From assembly GCA_029262515.1 (NCBI GenBank), contig JAJCZH010000007.1, forward strand, positions 1 to 64,000: a stretch of 64,000 bases of DNA, in the 5' to 3' direction. The notes under the pieces are model-generated. The model had not been told where the DNA came from. It worked only from the letters and a program-made list of their open reading frames with translations, and made no database searches. This document shows, in pieces, positions 1-9,210 of the stretch. Source of the stretch: Deltaproteobacteria bacterium (GTDB lineage: Bacteria > Desulfobacterota > GWC2-55-46 > JADFVP01). Each line of letters begins with the position of its first letter. The first letter of the stretch is position 1. Made by a program: the position numbers and the translations under genes.

Positions 1-141
1 TACAGTTTTGAGCTTACGGGCTTGATCAACTCTCATGCCGCCGTACTCTTTACGCCAACGGTAGTAAGTCTGTCCTGACACAGATATCTTACGGAGCATC
101 TCTTCTACAGACAGACCTTGTGACCTGCCCCTGTAAGTTGA
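1..141 (-). pseudogene. IS3-family transposase OrfA fragment
   Basis: Reading leftwards this piece encodes an OrfA-like helix-turn-helix segment, with the stretch ISVSGQTYYRWRKEYGG followed by MRVDQARKLK, typical of IS3-family first ORFs. The N-terminal 10-15 residues of the family are missing at about position 140 and the rest runs off the left edge of the window. It is therefore a truncated remnant or the start of an element lying mostly outside. Beyond about 130 the reading no longer looks like OrfA. Confidence 0.7.
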
Positions 142-145
142 TCCA

Positions 146-161
146 CCCCTAGAGTGAATAA
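146..161 (+). repeat. IS terminal inverted repeat-like end
   Basis: The sequence CCCCTAGAGTGA at 146-157 resembles the inverted copy of the element end at 5082-5097 (CCCCTATAGTGA when read inwards). It faces the OrfB fragment at 222-359, whose 3' end should lie close to an element end, so the geometry fits a surviving IS terminus. Confidence 0.45.
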
Positions 162-221
162 TTCAGCATTTGAGTGTTTCCCTAAAACCGTACCGTGCAA
201 AATGTTAGAATTCCGGCTTAC

Positions 222-359
222 CTAAGCTGTATCTCCGGCCTCCTTGGAAGCCGATATTCTGGCGTAATAATCAGGAGTCATGCTGTTTAAAGAGCTGTGC
301 GGGCGGTACTCATGTACTCTCTTCGTATACGGGCATTTGTCTTTAAACGGCTCTAGCCA
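222..359 (-). pseudogene. IS3-family transposase OrfB C-terminal fragment
   Basis: Leftward translation gives the C-terminal tail of an IS3-type DDE transposase: VHEYRPHSSLNSMTPDYYAR, matching the family pattern 'YN..RPHSSLGY.TP'. The reading frame is open to the stop codon at 222-224. Everything upstream, including the catalytic DDE residues, is gone, and the fragment runs straight into the 3' end of the chemoreceptor gene at about 353-359. The junction suggests that an insertion or deletion set the present end of that gene. Confidence 0.7.
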
Positions 360-2422
360 TTAGAGACCACCTTGAGGTGTTTATCTTCGCCCTTTCCATC
401 TTCTTGCATTTTGACCTCGTCTATATCTAACTCGTCGAGCCTGAACTGTCTGAGACCGCCCTTCAGTTCCGAAGCTAGCATAGTGAGTTCGTTAGATGAC
501 GTCGAGACATCGCATGCACTGCCATTCGTCTCTCCGGAGATATTGGCGATAAAGTCGATATCCTCGCTTATCTGCCCAGCCGCCATGGTCATCTCTTCAG
601 TGGCCGAGGCAATCTGTTGTACCATAAGCTGGAGCGAGTCGATACTGGAGACGATTCCATTGAGCGCATCACCCGCCTGTGTCGAAAGTTCGGCGCCTGA
701 CTTGACTAGCTCGATGCTCTCCTGCATCGACGTTACAACCTTTCCGGTCTCGCTCTGCATCGAATTTATCATATCGCTTATTTCTTGGGTTGAGCTTGTC
801 GTCCTCTCGGCGAGCTTCCGAACCTCGTCCGCCACCACGGCAAAGCCGCGCCCCTGCTCGCCAGCTCTTGCTGCCTCTATGGCGGCATTTAGGGCAAGGA
901 GGTTGGTCTGATCGGCAATATCGTTGATTACGTTTATGATAGCGCCTATCTGCTTAGACCGGTCTCCTAGCTTGGCAACGAGCTCGGAGGATTCTGTTAC
1001 CTTGTCCTCTATCAGCTTGACCTCATCGACGGTTTTGTCAACCACCTTCTTGCCCTCATTGGCAATACTGGTAGTCTCTTTAGTGGAGTCTGCCATCTCG
1101 GCGGCGTTTTTGGCGATGTTCTGTATTGTCGTTGACATCTGAGTGGCCGACGTCGCCACCTGGGAGGAGCGCTCCAACTGGCGTGATGCACCGTCAGTCA
1201 TCTTCTCAGAGACCACCCTTATTCCGCCCGAGGCCGCTTCTACGTTACAGGACGTATCCCGTATCCCGCATGTTACCAATAAGAACTTCTGGATCATCTT
1301 ATTGAAGGTCTTTGACATCTCGCCGATCTCATCATCACTATCGATCTCAATCGTCTTGGTAAGATCGTTCGTCTCCTCTATCTCTCTTATGGTTTCGTTG
1401 AACTTCTTTATAGGCCGTGTCACGCTGTTTCCTATGAACAGGGCAAGCAGAAGCGATATTATAGCTGTAATGACCGCAACGACTATAATCTTATTCTTGA
1501 GAGAAATGATATCTGCGAACGCATGGTCAGATTCCTGCATCACCAGTATAGTCCAGCCAAGCCCGTTGTACTCAGCGTGTCCTGTGGAGTATGCGTATCC
1601 AACAAGCATCTTCCTGCCCTTTATGTCTTCTATGGAGTAGCCGTTACCAGTCTTGGCGGCATTAGCAAAAGACTTAAGGTCTGACAGGTTCTGCTTGAGT
1701 ATGATATCTCCCTTGCTGCGCATGAATTGTGGTGCGGAGATTATATCCCCTGCGCTGTTGAGGAGTATGATATGGGCGAACTCGTCCTGCTCGTTCTGCC
1801 CAACCCGTACGCCGTCCACTATCTCGTACACCTTCTCCCAATCGAACCTGGATGTCAGCACTCCAAGCACCTTGGACTGATCGTAATCAGCCCTGATCGG
1901 GGCCGAGAAGGCCATGGCCGGAAGGCCCGTCAGATGCGAGACGCTCAGATCCTGGATATCGATAATATTCCCTGCCAGGGTATTTTGAAGCCATTGTGGC
2001 GTGCCTGATACGGAAGTATTGACAGTTGAGCCATCGGATGAAATTATACGTCCCTCCTCGTTCAGGACGTAGATACCCTGATAGGAGTCATACTCCTCCT
2101 TGAGCCTCTTTAATTCATTTTCAATGTTGCCATCGGCGTCGTCTATTAAAATGTCCTGCATGATTCCGAGCGAAGACCAGGCCTTGATGTTCTGTCTTCT
2201 CTCGTATAGGTTTCTGTCGATTTTGTTCAGCGTTTCTTCAGCCTTGCTGACCAGGTCGTTGCCTATTCTTGTCTCTATGGCGTTTTTTGCGTTGAGGTAC
2301 GCAATAGTGCCAAGAATTAAAAGTGGCACTATAGAGAGAAAAAGCCCGAAATAGAGTAGTTTCTTTTTTATCTTGATCCCCTCTATCCATGCCAAGGGGT
2401 TAAAATGAGTTTTATGAGACAT
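353..2422 (-). CDS. Methyl-accepting chemotaxis protein (dCache-HAMP-MCP signal)
   Basis: A 689-residue transmembrane chemoreceptor. Visible parts in order: a short basic cytoplasmic N-terminus; a first membrane span at about 21-43; a periplasmic double-Cache-like sensor to about residue 305; a second span ([20 protein letters not shown]); a HAMP domain starting TRPIKKF; and a long coiled-coil signalling domain with the highly conserved hairpin tip region [19 protein letters not shown]. It would relay a periplasmic ligand signal to CheA/CheW, none of which is in the window. GGAAGGAAG precedes the ATG. The gene lies 70 bp downstream of a frameshifted Cache gene and probably shares its promoter. 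Its final residues abut an IS remnant, so the extreme C-terminus may not be original. Confidence 0.93.
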   Translation of the reverse strand: MSHKTHFNPLAWIEGIKIKKKLLYFGLFLSIVPLLILGTIAYLNAKNAIETRIGNDLVSKAEETLNKIDRNLYERRQNIKAWSSLGIMQDILIDDADGNIENELKRLKEEYDSYQGIYVLNEEGRIISSDGSTVNTSVSGTPQWLQNTLAGNIIDIQDLSVSHLTGLPAMAFSAPIRADYDQSKVLGVLTSRFDWEKVYEIVDGVRVGQNEQDEFAHIILLNSAGDIISAPQFMRSKGDIILKQNLSDLKSFANAAKTGNGYSIEDIKGRKMLVGYAYSTGHAEYNGLGWTILVMQESDHAFADIISLKNKIIVVAVITAIISLLLALFIGNSVTRPIKKFNETIREIEETNDLTKTIEIDSDDEIGEMSKTFNKMIQKFLLVTCGIRDTSCNVEAASGGIRVVSEKMTDGASRQLERSSQVATSATQMSTTIQNIAKNAAEMADSTKETTSIANEGKKVVDKTVDEVKLIEDKVTESSELVAKLGDRSKQIGAIINVINDIADQTNLLALNAAIEAARAGEQGRGFAVVADEVRKLAERTTSSTQEISDMINSMQSETGKVVTSMQESIELVKSGAELSTQAGDALNGIVSSIDSLQLMVQQIASATEEMTMAAGQISEDIDFIANISGETNGSACDVSTSSNELTMLASELKGGLRQFRLDELDIDEVKMQEDGKGEDKHLKVVSNG

Positions 2423-2492
2423 ATTTGTAACTTCCTTCCAAGTCTTTAAGTTGAAGTTTTGTATTCCTTAACAATTTGATCAACTATAGAAT

Positions 2493-3354
2493 TTATTCAG
2501 GACGGACTACGGCAATACTCCAGTCGAAGTAGCCGAGCGGCTTAAAGACGATTGCGTACTGCTGTCCGTCGCTCGTGAAACTCTCCGTCCCTGACTTACC
2601 CTGCTTCATAGAAGTGAGTATACCATTTAGCTGAGGCGCGCTCCCGTCATCGAACTTCGCGAAGTAATCGGATGCCTTGGCGGTATCCGCATTGCCGTCC
2701 AGCTTGTAAGTCTTGGTGGAGTCCGTCCAGAGCAGGCCGTCGCTGCCGACTACAAGCAGGCGGTCATCGCTTGAAAGGCCCTTCTTCATTTCGTCTATGT
2801 AGAATGACATCGGTATCTCGTAGTGGAGTATCCCCTTCTTGGACCCGTTTGCCATGATAGGTGTTGCGTAGGCAACAACCCACCTCTCGGAGTCTGCGGA
2901 CATGTAAGGGCTTTCAACGTGCGCCTTTCTGTGCGGCATCTTAAATGAGGGATCAAAGAACGGCGCACCTGTCTCGTCAGGAGAGAGGTCAGCATCAGGT
3001 GCAACTTTGTTGAAGGTTATCCTTGAAAGTTCTACGCCCGAGTCTGCTATCAGACACATCTCGTCTACATCAAACCTCTTTTGCACGGTGAGGCTTATCT
3101 GTTCGATTTCTTTCTTTAGACTCTTTTTTTTCGGACTCACTGGTAGTTTCGAAGTATTTGGTGAAGGCCTTGTCCTGAGCGGCATTTACCAGGTTACGAG
3201 ACGCCTTCTTATGAATCCCTGAGAAGATGGCAGCCTTCTTGTTCAGAATATCTTGCATATTCGATCTGTCTGCACCAAAGGAACTGGTCGGCGACAATGA
3301 CGACATGGTGAGTGAGGCGGAAAAGAGTAGTGACCAGAAGATCTTTCTTTTCAT
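2493..3354 (-). pseudogene. Secreted Cache-domain protein, frameshifted at an A8 tract
   Basis: Two overlapping frames together encode one protein. The first starts with an ATG at 3352-3354 preceded by AAGGAG, has a signal peptide (MKRKIFWSLLFSASLTMSS) and continues as a helical segment to ESEKK. The second carries on from KKSLKKEIEQISLTVQKRFD with a PAS-like Cache fold to VVRPE. The break falls in a run of eight T on the plus strand (3124-3131, eight A in the mRNA). Removing one A restores a continuous reading frame of about 286 codons. No kinase or MCP domain follows, so it would be a free periplasmic sensor or a detached input domain for the receptor 70 bp downstream. True pseudogene, sequencing error and slippage on the A tract all remain possible. 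Confidence 0.75.
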
Positions 3355-3464
3355 TGTAGTCTCCTTGTTACGAAACGGTGCAGTTTGAGAGTTTTGGCCA
3401 GTGCCAGTGGACCTATCTTTCTTGCTAAAAGAAAAACTGCTTCCGAACACAATTTTTCATAGAT

Positions 3465-3500
3465 ATAATACTATTTCGGGAATTCTGTCCAAAAACTTTA
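3465..3500 (-). promoter_or_regulatory. Candidate promoter of the Cache/chemoreceptor pair
   Basis: Read leftwards there is TAAAGTTT (3493-3500), a 12-base spacer and CCCGAAAT (3473-3480), which resembles the sigma-28 flagellar/chemotaxis consensus (TAAAGTTT, about 11 bases, GCCGATAA). It overlaps a sigma-70-like TTGGAC-N16-TATTAT (3465-3492). The octamer is identical to that of the better sigma-28 site at 23209-23235. It lies about 110-145 bp upstream of the start codon. Confidence 0.45.
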
Positions 3501-3542
3501 ACTGTCCTTTAATGTTCACCGCCGCCATAGCACCCAGGAGAC

Positions 3543-3574
3543 AAAAAAAACCCTGAGTAGGAGACTCTCATGGG
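3543..3574 (-). terminator. Rho-independent terminator (leftward)
   Basis: On the minus strand an imperfect hairpin (CCCATGAG paired with CTCAGGG, one bulge; 551-574) is followed directly by eight U (A tract at 3543-3550). It would end transcription entering from the right, where only decayed IS sequence now lies, and so insulates the Cache/chemoreceptor promoter. Confidence 0.55.
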
Positions 3575-3716
3575 TAAATTATTCATATACTTTGTCTTTA
3601 AAACTCTATTGCAAGCTGCGCAGGCCCTGTAACCATCCCCTATAATAGTACCAGAATAGTACCAGCGCTAAATGGAGTTCTCCGATATACTGATCTTTTA
3701 TAAAGGAGAACTTGCT

Positions 3717-4011
3717 ATGAAGAAGTCGCGCTACACAGAGACGCAGATTGTTGGTATTTTGAAGGAGGTCGAAGCTGGCCGCCAGGTAAAAGAGGTCTGT
3801 AGAGAATACGGCATAACTGATTCAACATAGTACAACTGGAAGTTTAAGTGCGGCGGTATGGAGGCGTCCAATATAAAGAAGTTGAAGGATCCTCAGGATG
3901 AAAACCGTTGTTTAAAGCAGATGTATGCTGACTTGAGTCTCGAGAACTGTGCACTAAAGGATGTTATTGAAAAAAAGCTCGGAGGCCGTCGTAGAAGCGT
4001 GTGTTGGTAGA
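3717..4011 (+). pseudogene. IS3-family OrfA, interrupted by a stop codon
   Basis: Starts with an ATG at 3717 behind AAGGAGAA and reads MKKSRYTETQIVGILKEVEA, the usual IS3 OrfA N-terminal helix-turn-helix. An in-frame TAG at 3828-3830 replaces a residue in the recognition helix (ITDST*YNWK). Downstream the frame continues with CGGMEASNIKKLKD and a leucine-zipper-like segment to EKKL. The heptamer A AAA AAG at 3971-3977 is the standard -1 frameshift signal used by this family to make the OrfAB fusion. The internal stop makes the product non-functional. Confidence 0.8.
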
Positions 4012-4829
4012 CTTGATTACCGGTAAGCACTCATTGAGCCTCCGTGCGGCCTGTAGGGTTTTCAGTCTGAGTCGTACTGTTTACCACTACCAGCCCCGGA
4101 TACCACGAGAGACGAACCTGTAATCGAGGCTCTGCTTACTCTCTCAGAGCGTTTTCCGCGTTACGGCTTCCCAAAGTTTTTTGTAAGCTCCGACGGCAAG
4201 GTCACAAGTGGAACCATAAGCGTATTTACCGCATATACTGCGCGCTTAAACTCAACCTGAGGCGTAAGGGCAAGAGACGTCTTCCAAATCGTAATCCGTT
4301 ACCTTTAAGTATTCCGGCGAGCATAAACCAGTGCTGGTTGGTGGATTTCATGAGTGATTCACTCTGGTGTGGTCGTAGCTTTAGAACCTTCAATGTGTTG
4401 GATGACTATAATCGTGAGGCATTAGCTATAGAAATAGACTTGAACCTCCCGGCGTTGAGAATAATAAGAGTACTCGACAGGATAGCACTTACGCGCGGTT
4501 ATCCAAGAAAGCTTCGCCTTGATAACGGCCCGGAGCTGACTTTGGTAAGGTTGGCTGAGCGGGCGGAAGATCACGGAGTTGAACTTGGATTTTTACAGCC
4601 GGGAAAACCGATTCAGAACTCATATGTTGAACGCTTCAACCGGACTTACAGAGAAGAGATTCCCGATATGTACGTTTTTAGATACCTGAGTGAAGTACGA
4701 GAGATCACCGAAAACTGGATAACTGAATACAATGAAGAGAGGCCGCATGAATCGCTTGGGAACCTCACACCGGCAGAGTACTTATCCAAGCACCTAAACC
4801 AGGAGAACTCCATTTTAGACAGGCACTAA
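3972..4829 (+). pseudogene. IS3-family OrfB (DDE transposase), broken
   Basis: In the -1 frame after the slippery site the OrfB start is recognisable (KARRPS, stop, KRVLVDLITGKHSLSLRAA, then CRVFSLSRTVYHYQPR) but carries stops, and at least two further frame changes occur, one at a T run near 4173-4180. From about 4182 a long open frame remains, and all three catalytic acidic residues are still visible: D in LVDFMSD, D in LRLDNGPE and E in NSYVERFNR. It ends with NEERPHESLGNLTPAEYL. Family length is about 280 residues. The translated remainder from 4338 covers about 163 residues. It is a pseudogene with a nearly intact catalytic half. Confidence 0.8.
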
Positions 4830-4840
4830 AAAATGGAGGT

Positions 4841-5050
4841 TTACAGGAGGAAATTTACGCTAATGAGTATCAAAATATTGAGCATCTACGCATAAACCTT
4901 GAGCTATTTATACAGCAGTACTATAATTGTCACAGACTACACTCAGCACTCGGATATAGACCGCCTGAGGAGTTCGAACAGACCCTGCTTTCTTTAAAAG
5001 ATACCAACGGTGCAACCATCAGTTTTTTCAGATGTTCGGAGGGTTATTAA
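4841..5050 (+). pseudogene. Second IS3-type transposase C-terminal fragment
   Basis: Seventy codons in one frame encode NEYQNIEHLRINLELFIQQY then YNCHRLHSALGYRPPEEFE, the C-terminal tail of a different IS3 subgroup from the element just upstream. It has no start codon and no catalytic core, and begins within about 12 bp of the stop codon of the neighbouring OrfB. It marks the residue of an element that was disrupted by the 3717-4829 copy. Confidence 0.7.
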
Positions 5051-5151
5051 CCTGAAAACCGGCAAGTGTGCTAATTTACTTTGTATCACTATAGGGGTTC
5101 ACCCCAGGACACTGTGTAACAATGCTTTTGCACAACAGTTCTACCGGAAAT

Positions 5152-5185
5152 AAATAAAGCCCACCAGCCATAAAGACCGGTGGGC
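5152..5185 (-). terminator. Terminator of the yfhO-type gene cluster
   Basis: A 7-bp GC-rich stem (GCCCACC 5159-5165 with GGTGGGC 5179-5185) is followed on the minus strand by a U-rich tail (UUUAUUUAUUU). It lies about 75 bp after the stop codon of the leftward membrane protein gene. Confidence 0.6.
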
Positions 5186-5257
5186 CTTGTTACTTTGTAT
5201 TCTTCGTATTCTCTTTTTTAAGTCATGCAAAACTCCGCATCGTATGGAGGTTTGTAG

Positions 5258-7582
5258 TCAATTTAAAGTCCGTAAACGGACAAATATTAACCCTGCCAGC
5301 ATACAGAGACCGGTTAGCATGAGTCCGAGCCCTATAAGCACATTCCGGCTACTCCACCTAAGCTCGACCCGCTTAGCCCCTTTCGGGACAAGAACTCCCT
5401 GGACAACACCATTTACACGATAGAGTTTCGTTTCTACGCCATCAACGAAAGCACGCCAGTTCGGATACCACGTATAGGCCAAAACAAGGAACCCGCCATC
5501 CGGGGCGTTCAGGTTTACTTCAACCAAGCCGTCATTGTCATTCAGGTCCGTAATGAATGAACCAACAGGCCAAAGGGTGCTGGGGAGTCCTTCCACATAG
5601 GACTTATACGGGCTTGCTTTGTATGATGACATCCATGACAAGAAGTCTCTTTCGTTAAACTCGACGGTCTGGGTAGCGAAAAACGCTCGCCTGTTTGTGT
5701 CGCTGCGTTCGTAGACATAGACTAGCGGAAGTTCTTTTATCCGTCTGTAACGCGGGGTATTGTTAAGCGCGGTCAGTAGCGCGGAGTCTTGTTTCGCTAC
5801 GATGAAGTACCGGACATTGAGCGAACTGAGGAACGGCCCGGTGAGAAGTGCCCGGTACGATGATTTCCGTACAAGCCCGTAAACATCACTCGGAATATAG
5901 CGGGTGTACCACTTGGGGATAAGATCCGTGGTGCAGCCGGTCAGGCTGTAGTAGTTGTTTGATGTGGCGGACTGGAACATTCCATGCTCCTGCATGGCCG
6001 AAGGCACGGATGGAGCCCATTTGTGCCGGCTGAGCGGCATGACCCTGTACTCATCGGTTATGCCTAGCGCCTCTTTTCCGACCGTTGCGTACGACTCGGA
6101 ATAAGTTTTCAGATTCAATCTGTGCGTTATAGTAACCACACCTATGGCTGAAACAGAGATAGCTATCAGCAAAACGGCTGAACTCCATTTGTGATGGCTC
6201 CAGAGCACCGTTACTGCCACCAGCAAGGAAGCGGCAAATGTAAGCGGTACGATAAGAGATGTGCTCTGCACGGTGCCCACCATGTACAACCCTGTAAAGG
6301 TAGCGGCAAACAGTACGGTAGTTATGACGACCCGAAGGCGCCTGGAAAGAACGGCGGGGTTTCTCAGGTATGATTCAAGTCCGATAGCGCTTGCAAGGGT
6401 CAGCGCAACCATGGCAAATGGAATGAATTTGTGCGGCCAACGAAAGGAGCTCCATACAGGTACTCCGTGCGTAAGGGCGTAGATCCCTCCCCATTTTCCT
6501 AAAGAAAAGAGCAGCATAAGTATTCCGGTGAGGGCAAAAGCCGCAAAGCCCGGAACAAGGGTGCTCTGTCCGTCCCTCAGCCTGTTTTTATAATAGAAAA
6601 GGATTAGAAGCCCGAGCGCAAGAGAAGGAAGAATCCACGCGCCGGCATAAAACATAATCGAGGCGCCTGAAACGATAAAACCGTTGTTTACTGCGAAGGC
6701 CGGGTTTATTAACCCCCAAAGGGCCTGGGGAATAGCCCCGTAGGCAATGAATGCCTCTTTTGTGAAGGATGCCTCGCGAGAGGTGTATGGCAGTAACCGT
6801 ATGACGGAAATGATTGACGGCGCGGAAAGAAGAGCGGCAGAGATAAAAGAGAATAGCAGAGCAGGAAGTTGTTGAAAGCTTCTGTCGAAGAGCAGATGTC
6901 CCAATGTAAAGAGACCGAGCGTGAACCACGCATACGCAGTGAACTGGGGGTGACCGACGTAACCGATCATAGCCATGCCGCCGACTAGCAGAAGAACACC
7001 TGCGATAGACGATCTCTTCGTAAAGAGAAGCAAAACCCCGAGCAGTGCATAAGGCAGCCATGTAAAGACCGGCACAACAAATATCCAGACACTGCTTATT
7101 GCAACAAGGTACCCGGAGAAAGTAATGCTTATGGATGAGAGCCAAGACAGGTGGGGCCGTACACCGAGAGAGCGTGTAAGGAGGTAAAAACCGAGCGCCA
7201 TAATAGGCAGGTGCGTTAAAATTACGGTCAGGCAGAAATTCGTGTCCATAATTCCGAAAAGGGCCATTAATGCCGTGATAATCGTATATGGAAAATAGAA
7301 GACAGACGGCTGACCGCTTGCAAGCAGCGGTTCACCCATATGCTGGTGCGGGTTCCAGAGGGGCACGATGCCTCTAAGCCACTGTTTGTGGGCCTCAAGC
7401 ACGGTCGGAGTATGGTACTCGAAGTTGTCCCAGCGATTGTAGTCGAACAGGGGCGAGAGCTCATATGAGATGAGAAGCACAAGTAGTGTGCAGAGGGGTA
7501 CAGCAAGGGCCCAGAGCAGTGATACTTCCTTGCCTGCAATCTGTTTGTACCAGCTGGCCGGTATCCGGTTTTGGATTTTCAT
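5258..7582 (-). CDS. YfhO-family multi-span membrane protein (GT-C-like)
   Basis: A 774-residue integral membrane protein of the YfhO type, a family known in Firmicutes to act in sugar modification of lipoteichoic acid and other surface glycans, probably as a GT-C glycosyltransferase. It has a dozen or more hydrophobic spans over residues 20-480. The first periplasmic loop carries acidic residues (NRWDNFEYHTP) and the HMGEPLLASGQP motif, as in YfhO proteins. The soluble C-terminal part has the typical YTWYPNWRAFVDGVE signature, and a last membrane span closes the protein. It is the last gene of a three-gene leftward cluster with a glycosyltransferase and a methyltransferase, so it probably uses a polyprenyl-linked sugar made by the neighbouring enzyme. 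The acceptor is unknown. Confidence 0.85.
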   Translation of the reverse strand: MKIQNRIPASWYKQIAGKEVSLLWALAVPLCTLLVLLISYELSPLFDYNRWDNFEYHTPTVLEAHKQWLRGIVPLWNPHQHMGEPLLASGQPSVFYFPYTIITALMALFGIMDTNFCLTVILTHLPIMALGFYLLTRSLGVRPHLSWLSSISITFSGYLVAISSVWIFVVPVFTWLPYALLGVLLLFTKRSSIAGVLLLVGGMAMIGYVGHPQFTAYAWFTLGLFTLGHLLFDRSFQQLPALLFSFISAALLSAPSIISVIRLLPYTSREASFTKEAFIAYGAIPQALWGLINPAFAVNNGFIVSGASIMFYAGAWILPSLALGLLILFYYKNRLRDGQSTLVPGFAAFALTGILMLLFSLGKWGGIYALTHGVPVWSSFRWPHKFIPFAMVALTLASAIGLESYLRNPAVLSRRLRVVITTVLFAATFTGLYMVGTVQSTSLIVPLTFAASLLVAVTVLWSHHKWSSAVLLIAISVSAIGVVTITHRLNLKTYSESYATVGKEALGITDEYRVMPLSRHKWAPSVPSAMQEHGMFQSATSNNYYSLTGCTTDLIPKWYTRYIPSDVYGLVRKSSYRALLTGPFLSSLNVRYFIVAKQDSALLTALNNTPRYRRIKELPLVYVYERSDTNRRAFFATQTVEFNERDFLSWMSSYKASPYKSYVEGLPSTLWPVGSFITDLNDNDGLVEVNLNAPDGGFLVLAYTWYPNWRAFVDGVETKLYRVNGVVQGVLVPKGAKRVELRWSSRNVLIGLGLMLTGLCMLAGLIFVRLRTLN

Positions 7583-7708
7583 AGCTGCATACTATAAGAG
7601 TTTAAATGACAGGGTAGGCCGCCGTCTATTCGTTAGAGACCTAAGAGGTAAAAAGCAGCGTCACGGGTTTCTGTTTGTGCGAATCATACAATCACCATAT
7701 CTGTCTAA

Positions 7709-8476
7709 TCAGAATCTTTTTCGGGGAAAGTGGAGATATGAAAATATTCTGAACAGCTCAAAAGGCGCCATGAGAAAATCTCTTATCTTAAGTTTGGAAC
7801 CCTCGACATCATGCCAAACCTCAAGCGGATATTCGACTGCCGAATCTTCGACACTCCACTTTCCGGTGGATTTGCCGAGCAGAATAAACCGTGCCAGAAT
7901 CTCAACATCAAATATCCAGTTCACCATAAAAGGCTGTGCGAAGACGGTTTTTAGCTCAGGTATGTTCTTGAATATCTTTGCTCCGCACTGCGTATCATAG
8001 ATTTTCAGATGGAGCACCAGGCTGGCAAGGGTAGCAAAAATACGTCCGAGATAATGTCTCATTGCTGTTCTGTTAATCTTGTGATTTAGAAGCTTTACAC
8101 GAGACCCGAAAGCCATAAGTATCTCTGGGGACTCAAGCTTCTCGGTAAGTTTGGTAATCGCGTTGAGAGGTGTTGAGAGGTCCGCATCCCAGTAACCGAT
8201 ATTTTTGAAATTCATCGATTCCATACCTATTGCTTTTAGAACCCCCTGTCTGACAGCTTCAGCTTTACCTGTATTTGTTTCAAGAGAGGTGCTGAACATC
8301 TGATTGCCGTTCGACTTGCAGATACTATCTATTACGAGCATTGTGTTGTCGGTACTGCAATCATTGACGAAGAGAAAGAAGGTGTCGGGAAATTTTTTTG
8401 CGAAATTTTGAAATTCCTCAACATTCAAACGTTTTTCTTCATTAAAACAAGGAACGACTATTACTGTTTTTTGCAT
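7709..8476 (-). CDS. Family 2 glycosyltransferase (DPM1/GtrB-like)
   Basis: A soluble glycosyltransferase of about 255 residues with the GT-A signatures VPCFNEEKRL near the N-terminus, NDCSTDNT for nucleotide binding and a DAD metal motif in GYWDADLSTP. Similar enzymes move a sugar from a nucleotide donor to dolichyl or undecaprenyl phosphate. The start MQKTVIV at 8476 is preferred over the upstream ATG at 8485, since GT2 proteins begin just before the first beta strand. Its 5' end overlaps the 3' end of the methyltransferase gene, so translation is probably coupled. The product may supply the lipid-linked sugar for the YfhO-type protein downstream (inference). Confidence 0.85.
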   Translation of the reverse strand: MQKTVIVVPCFNEEKRLNVEEFQNFAKKFPDTFFLFVNDCSTDNTMLVIDSICKSNGNQMFSTSLETNTGKAEAVRQGVLKAIGMESMNFKNIGYWDADLSTPLNAITKLTEKLESPEILMAFGSRVKLLNHKINRTAMRHYLGRIFATLASLVLHLKIYDTQCGAKIFKNIPELKTVFAQPFMVNWIFDVEILARFILLGKSTGKWSVEDSAVEYPLEVWHDVEGSKLKIRDFLMAPFELFRIFSYLHFPRKRF

Positions 8477-9210
8477 AATGACCACGCGGAGAGTCCGGGT
8501 ATTTTCAACCCCAGCCTGTTTAGAAATAATGAGATACAGTTGTCGGTCACGAGGGCAAGCTCTATGAATTTAGAGAGCATTGTGCCGTGCTTCCATGCGC
8601 CGACGCCTCTGTTCTTTATTTTTAAATTTGTCAAACGTTGAAAGTATACCGTTAAGAACCTGACAATCAAGAGCGTAAAAAAGAGATAGCCCGACTCGAC
8701 GACCTTTAACCCTGCCAGATTAAGTACATCTTTCAGTTCATCCGTATTATAACGCCTGATATGCCCGAGAAACGAATCATGGGAGCTGTAAAGAGTGTTA
8801 AATGCAGGAACGGTAATTAAAATCAGCACTTCAGGTGCAGCATGTCTCCCGGTTATTTCAGTAAGAAATGCTACGGGATCTTCAACGTGTTCTATAACGT
8901 CCTGGGCAATAATAGTGTCGTAAAATCCTGTCTTGAGATTATCATACTTGGTATATACCGAAATGCCCCTATGCTTTGCGAACTCTGAGGCCTGTTCTTC
9001 GCTCAGGTTGACATCAATCGCATCGATCCTGGACAAGTCGGTATCCTTGAAGAGTTCGGTAATTGCAAAGCAGTCACCGCAGCCTACATCTAGAATCTTC
9101 CGGTTCTTTCTATCTATATACTTGGCAAGAATTCTTTTTATCGCTTTAACCCTGGAAGTCTCCCATGGGTGTCTGGGCATTCCTTCTTTTTGGAATTCGA
9201 CTAAATCCAC
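8461..9210 (-). CDS. SAM-dependent class I methyltransferase
   Basis: A 249-residue methyltransferase with a Rossmann-type SAM-binding motif I (ILDVGCGDCF), an acidic end of strand 2 (IDAIDVN) and the motif AQDVIEHVEDP typical of the UbiG/Methyltransf_11 group. The C-terminal 70 residues are hydrophobic and basic, suggesting membrane association and a lipid or lipid-linked substrate. It is the first gene of the leftward glycan cluster. The substrate cannot be read from the sequence. Confidence 0.85.
   Translation of the reverse strand: MDLVEFQKEGMPRHPWETSRVKAIKRILAKYIDRKNRKILDVGCGDCFAITELFKDTDLSRIDAIDVNLSEEQASEFAKHRGISVYTKYDNLKTGFYDTIIAQDVIEHVEDPVAFLTEITGRHAAPEVLILITVPAFNTLYSSHDSFLGHIRRYNTDELKDVLNLAGLKVVESGYLFFTLLIVRFLTVYFQRLTNLKIKNRGVGAWKHGTMLSKFIELALVTDNCISLFLNRLGLKIPGLSAWSLCKKQ

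Larger units (their letters stand above)
3637..5097 (+). mobile_element. Decayed IS3-family insertion sequence(s)
   Basis: A 1.46-kb segment bounded by imperfect inverted ends: CCCCTATAATAGTACC at 3637-3652 and, inverted, CCCCTATAGTGATACA at 5082-5097 (12 of 16 bases agree). Inside are an orfA with a stop codon, a slippery A AAA AAG, a broken orfB and the C-terminus of a second, different transposase. Two IS3-type transposase 3' ends in a single interval mean that one element inserted into, or recombined with, another. No intact transposase is left, so it should not move by itself. Confidence 0.7.

Noticed and set aside
372-2354. Several plus-strand ORFs across the chemoreceptor gene
   Set aside because: Serine- and leucine-rich shadows of the opposite coding strand, no ribosome binding sites.
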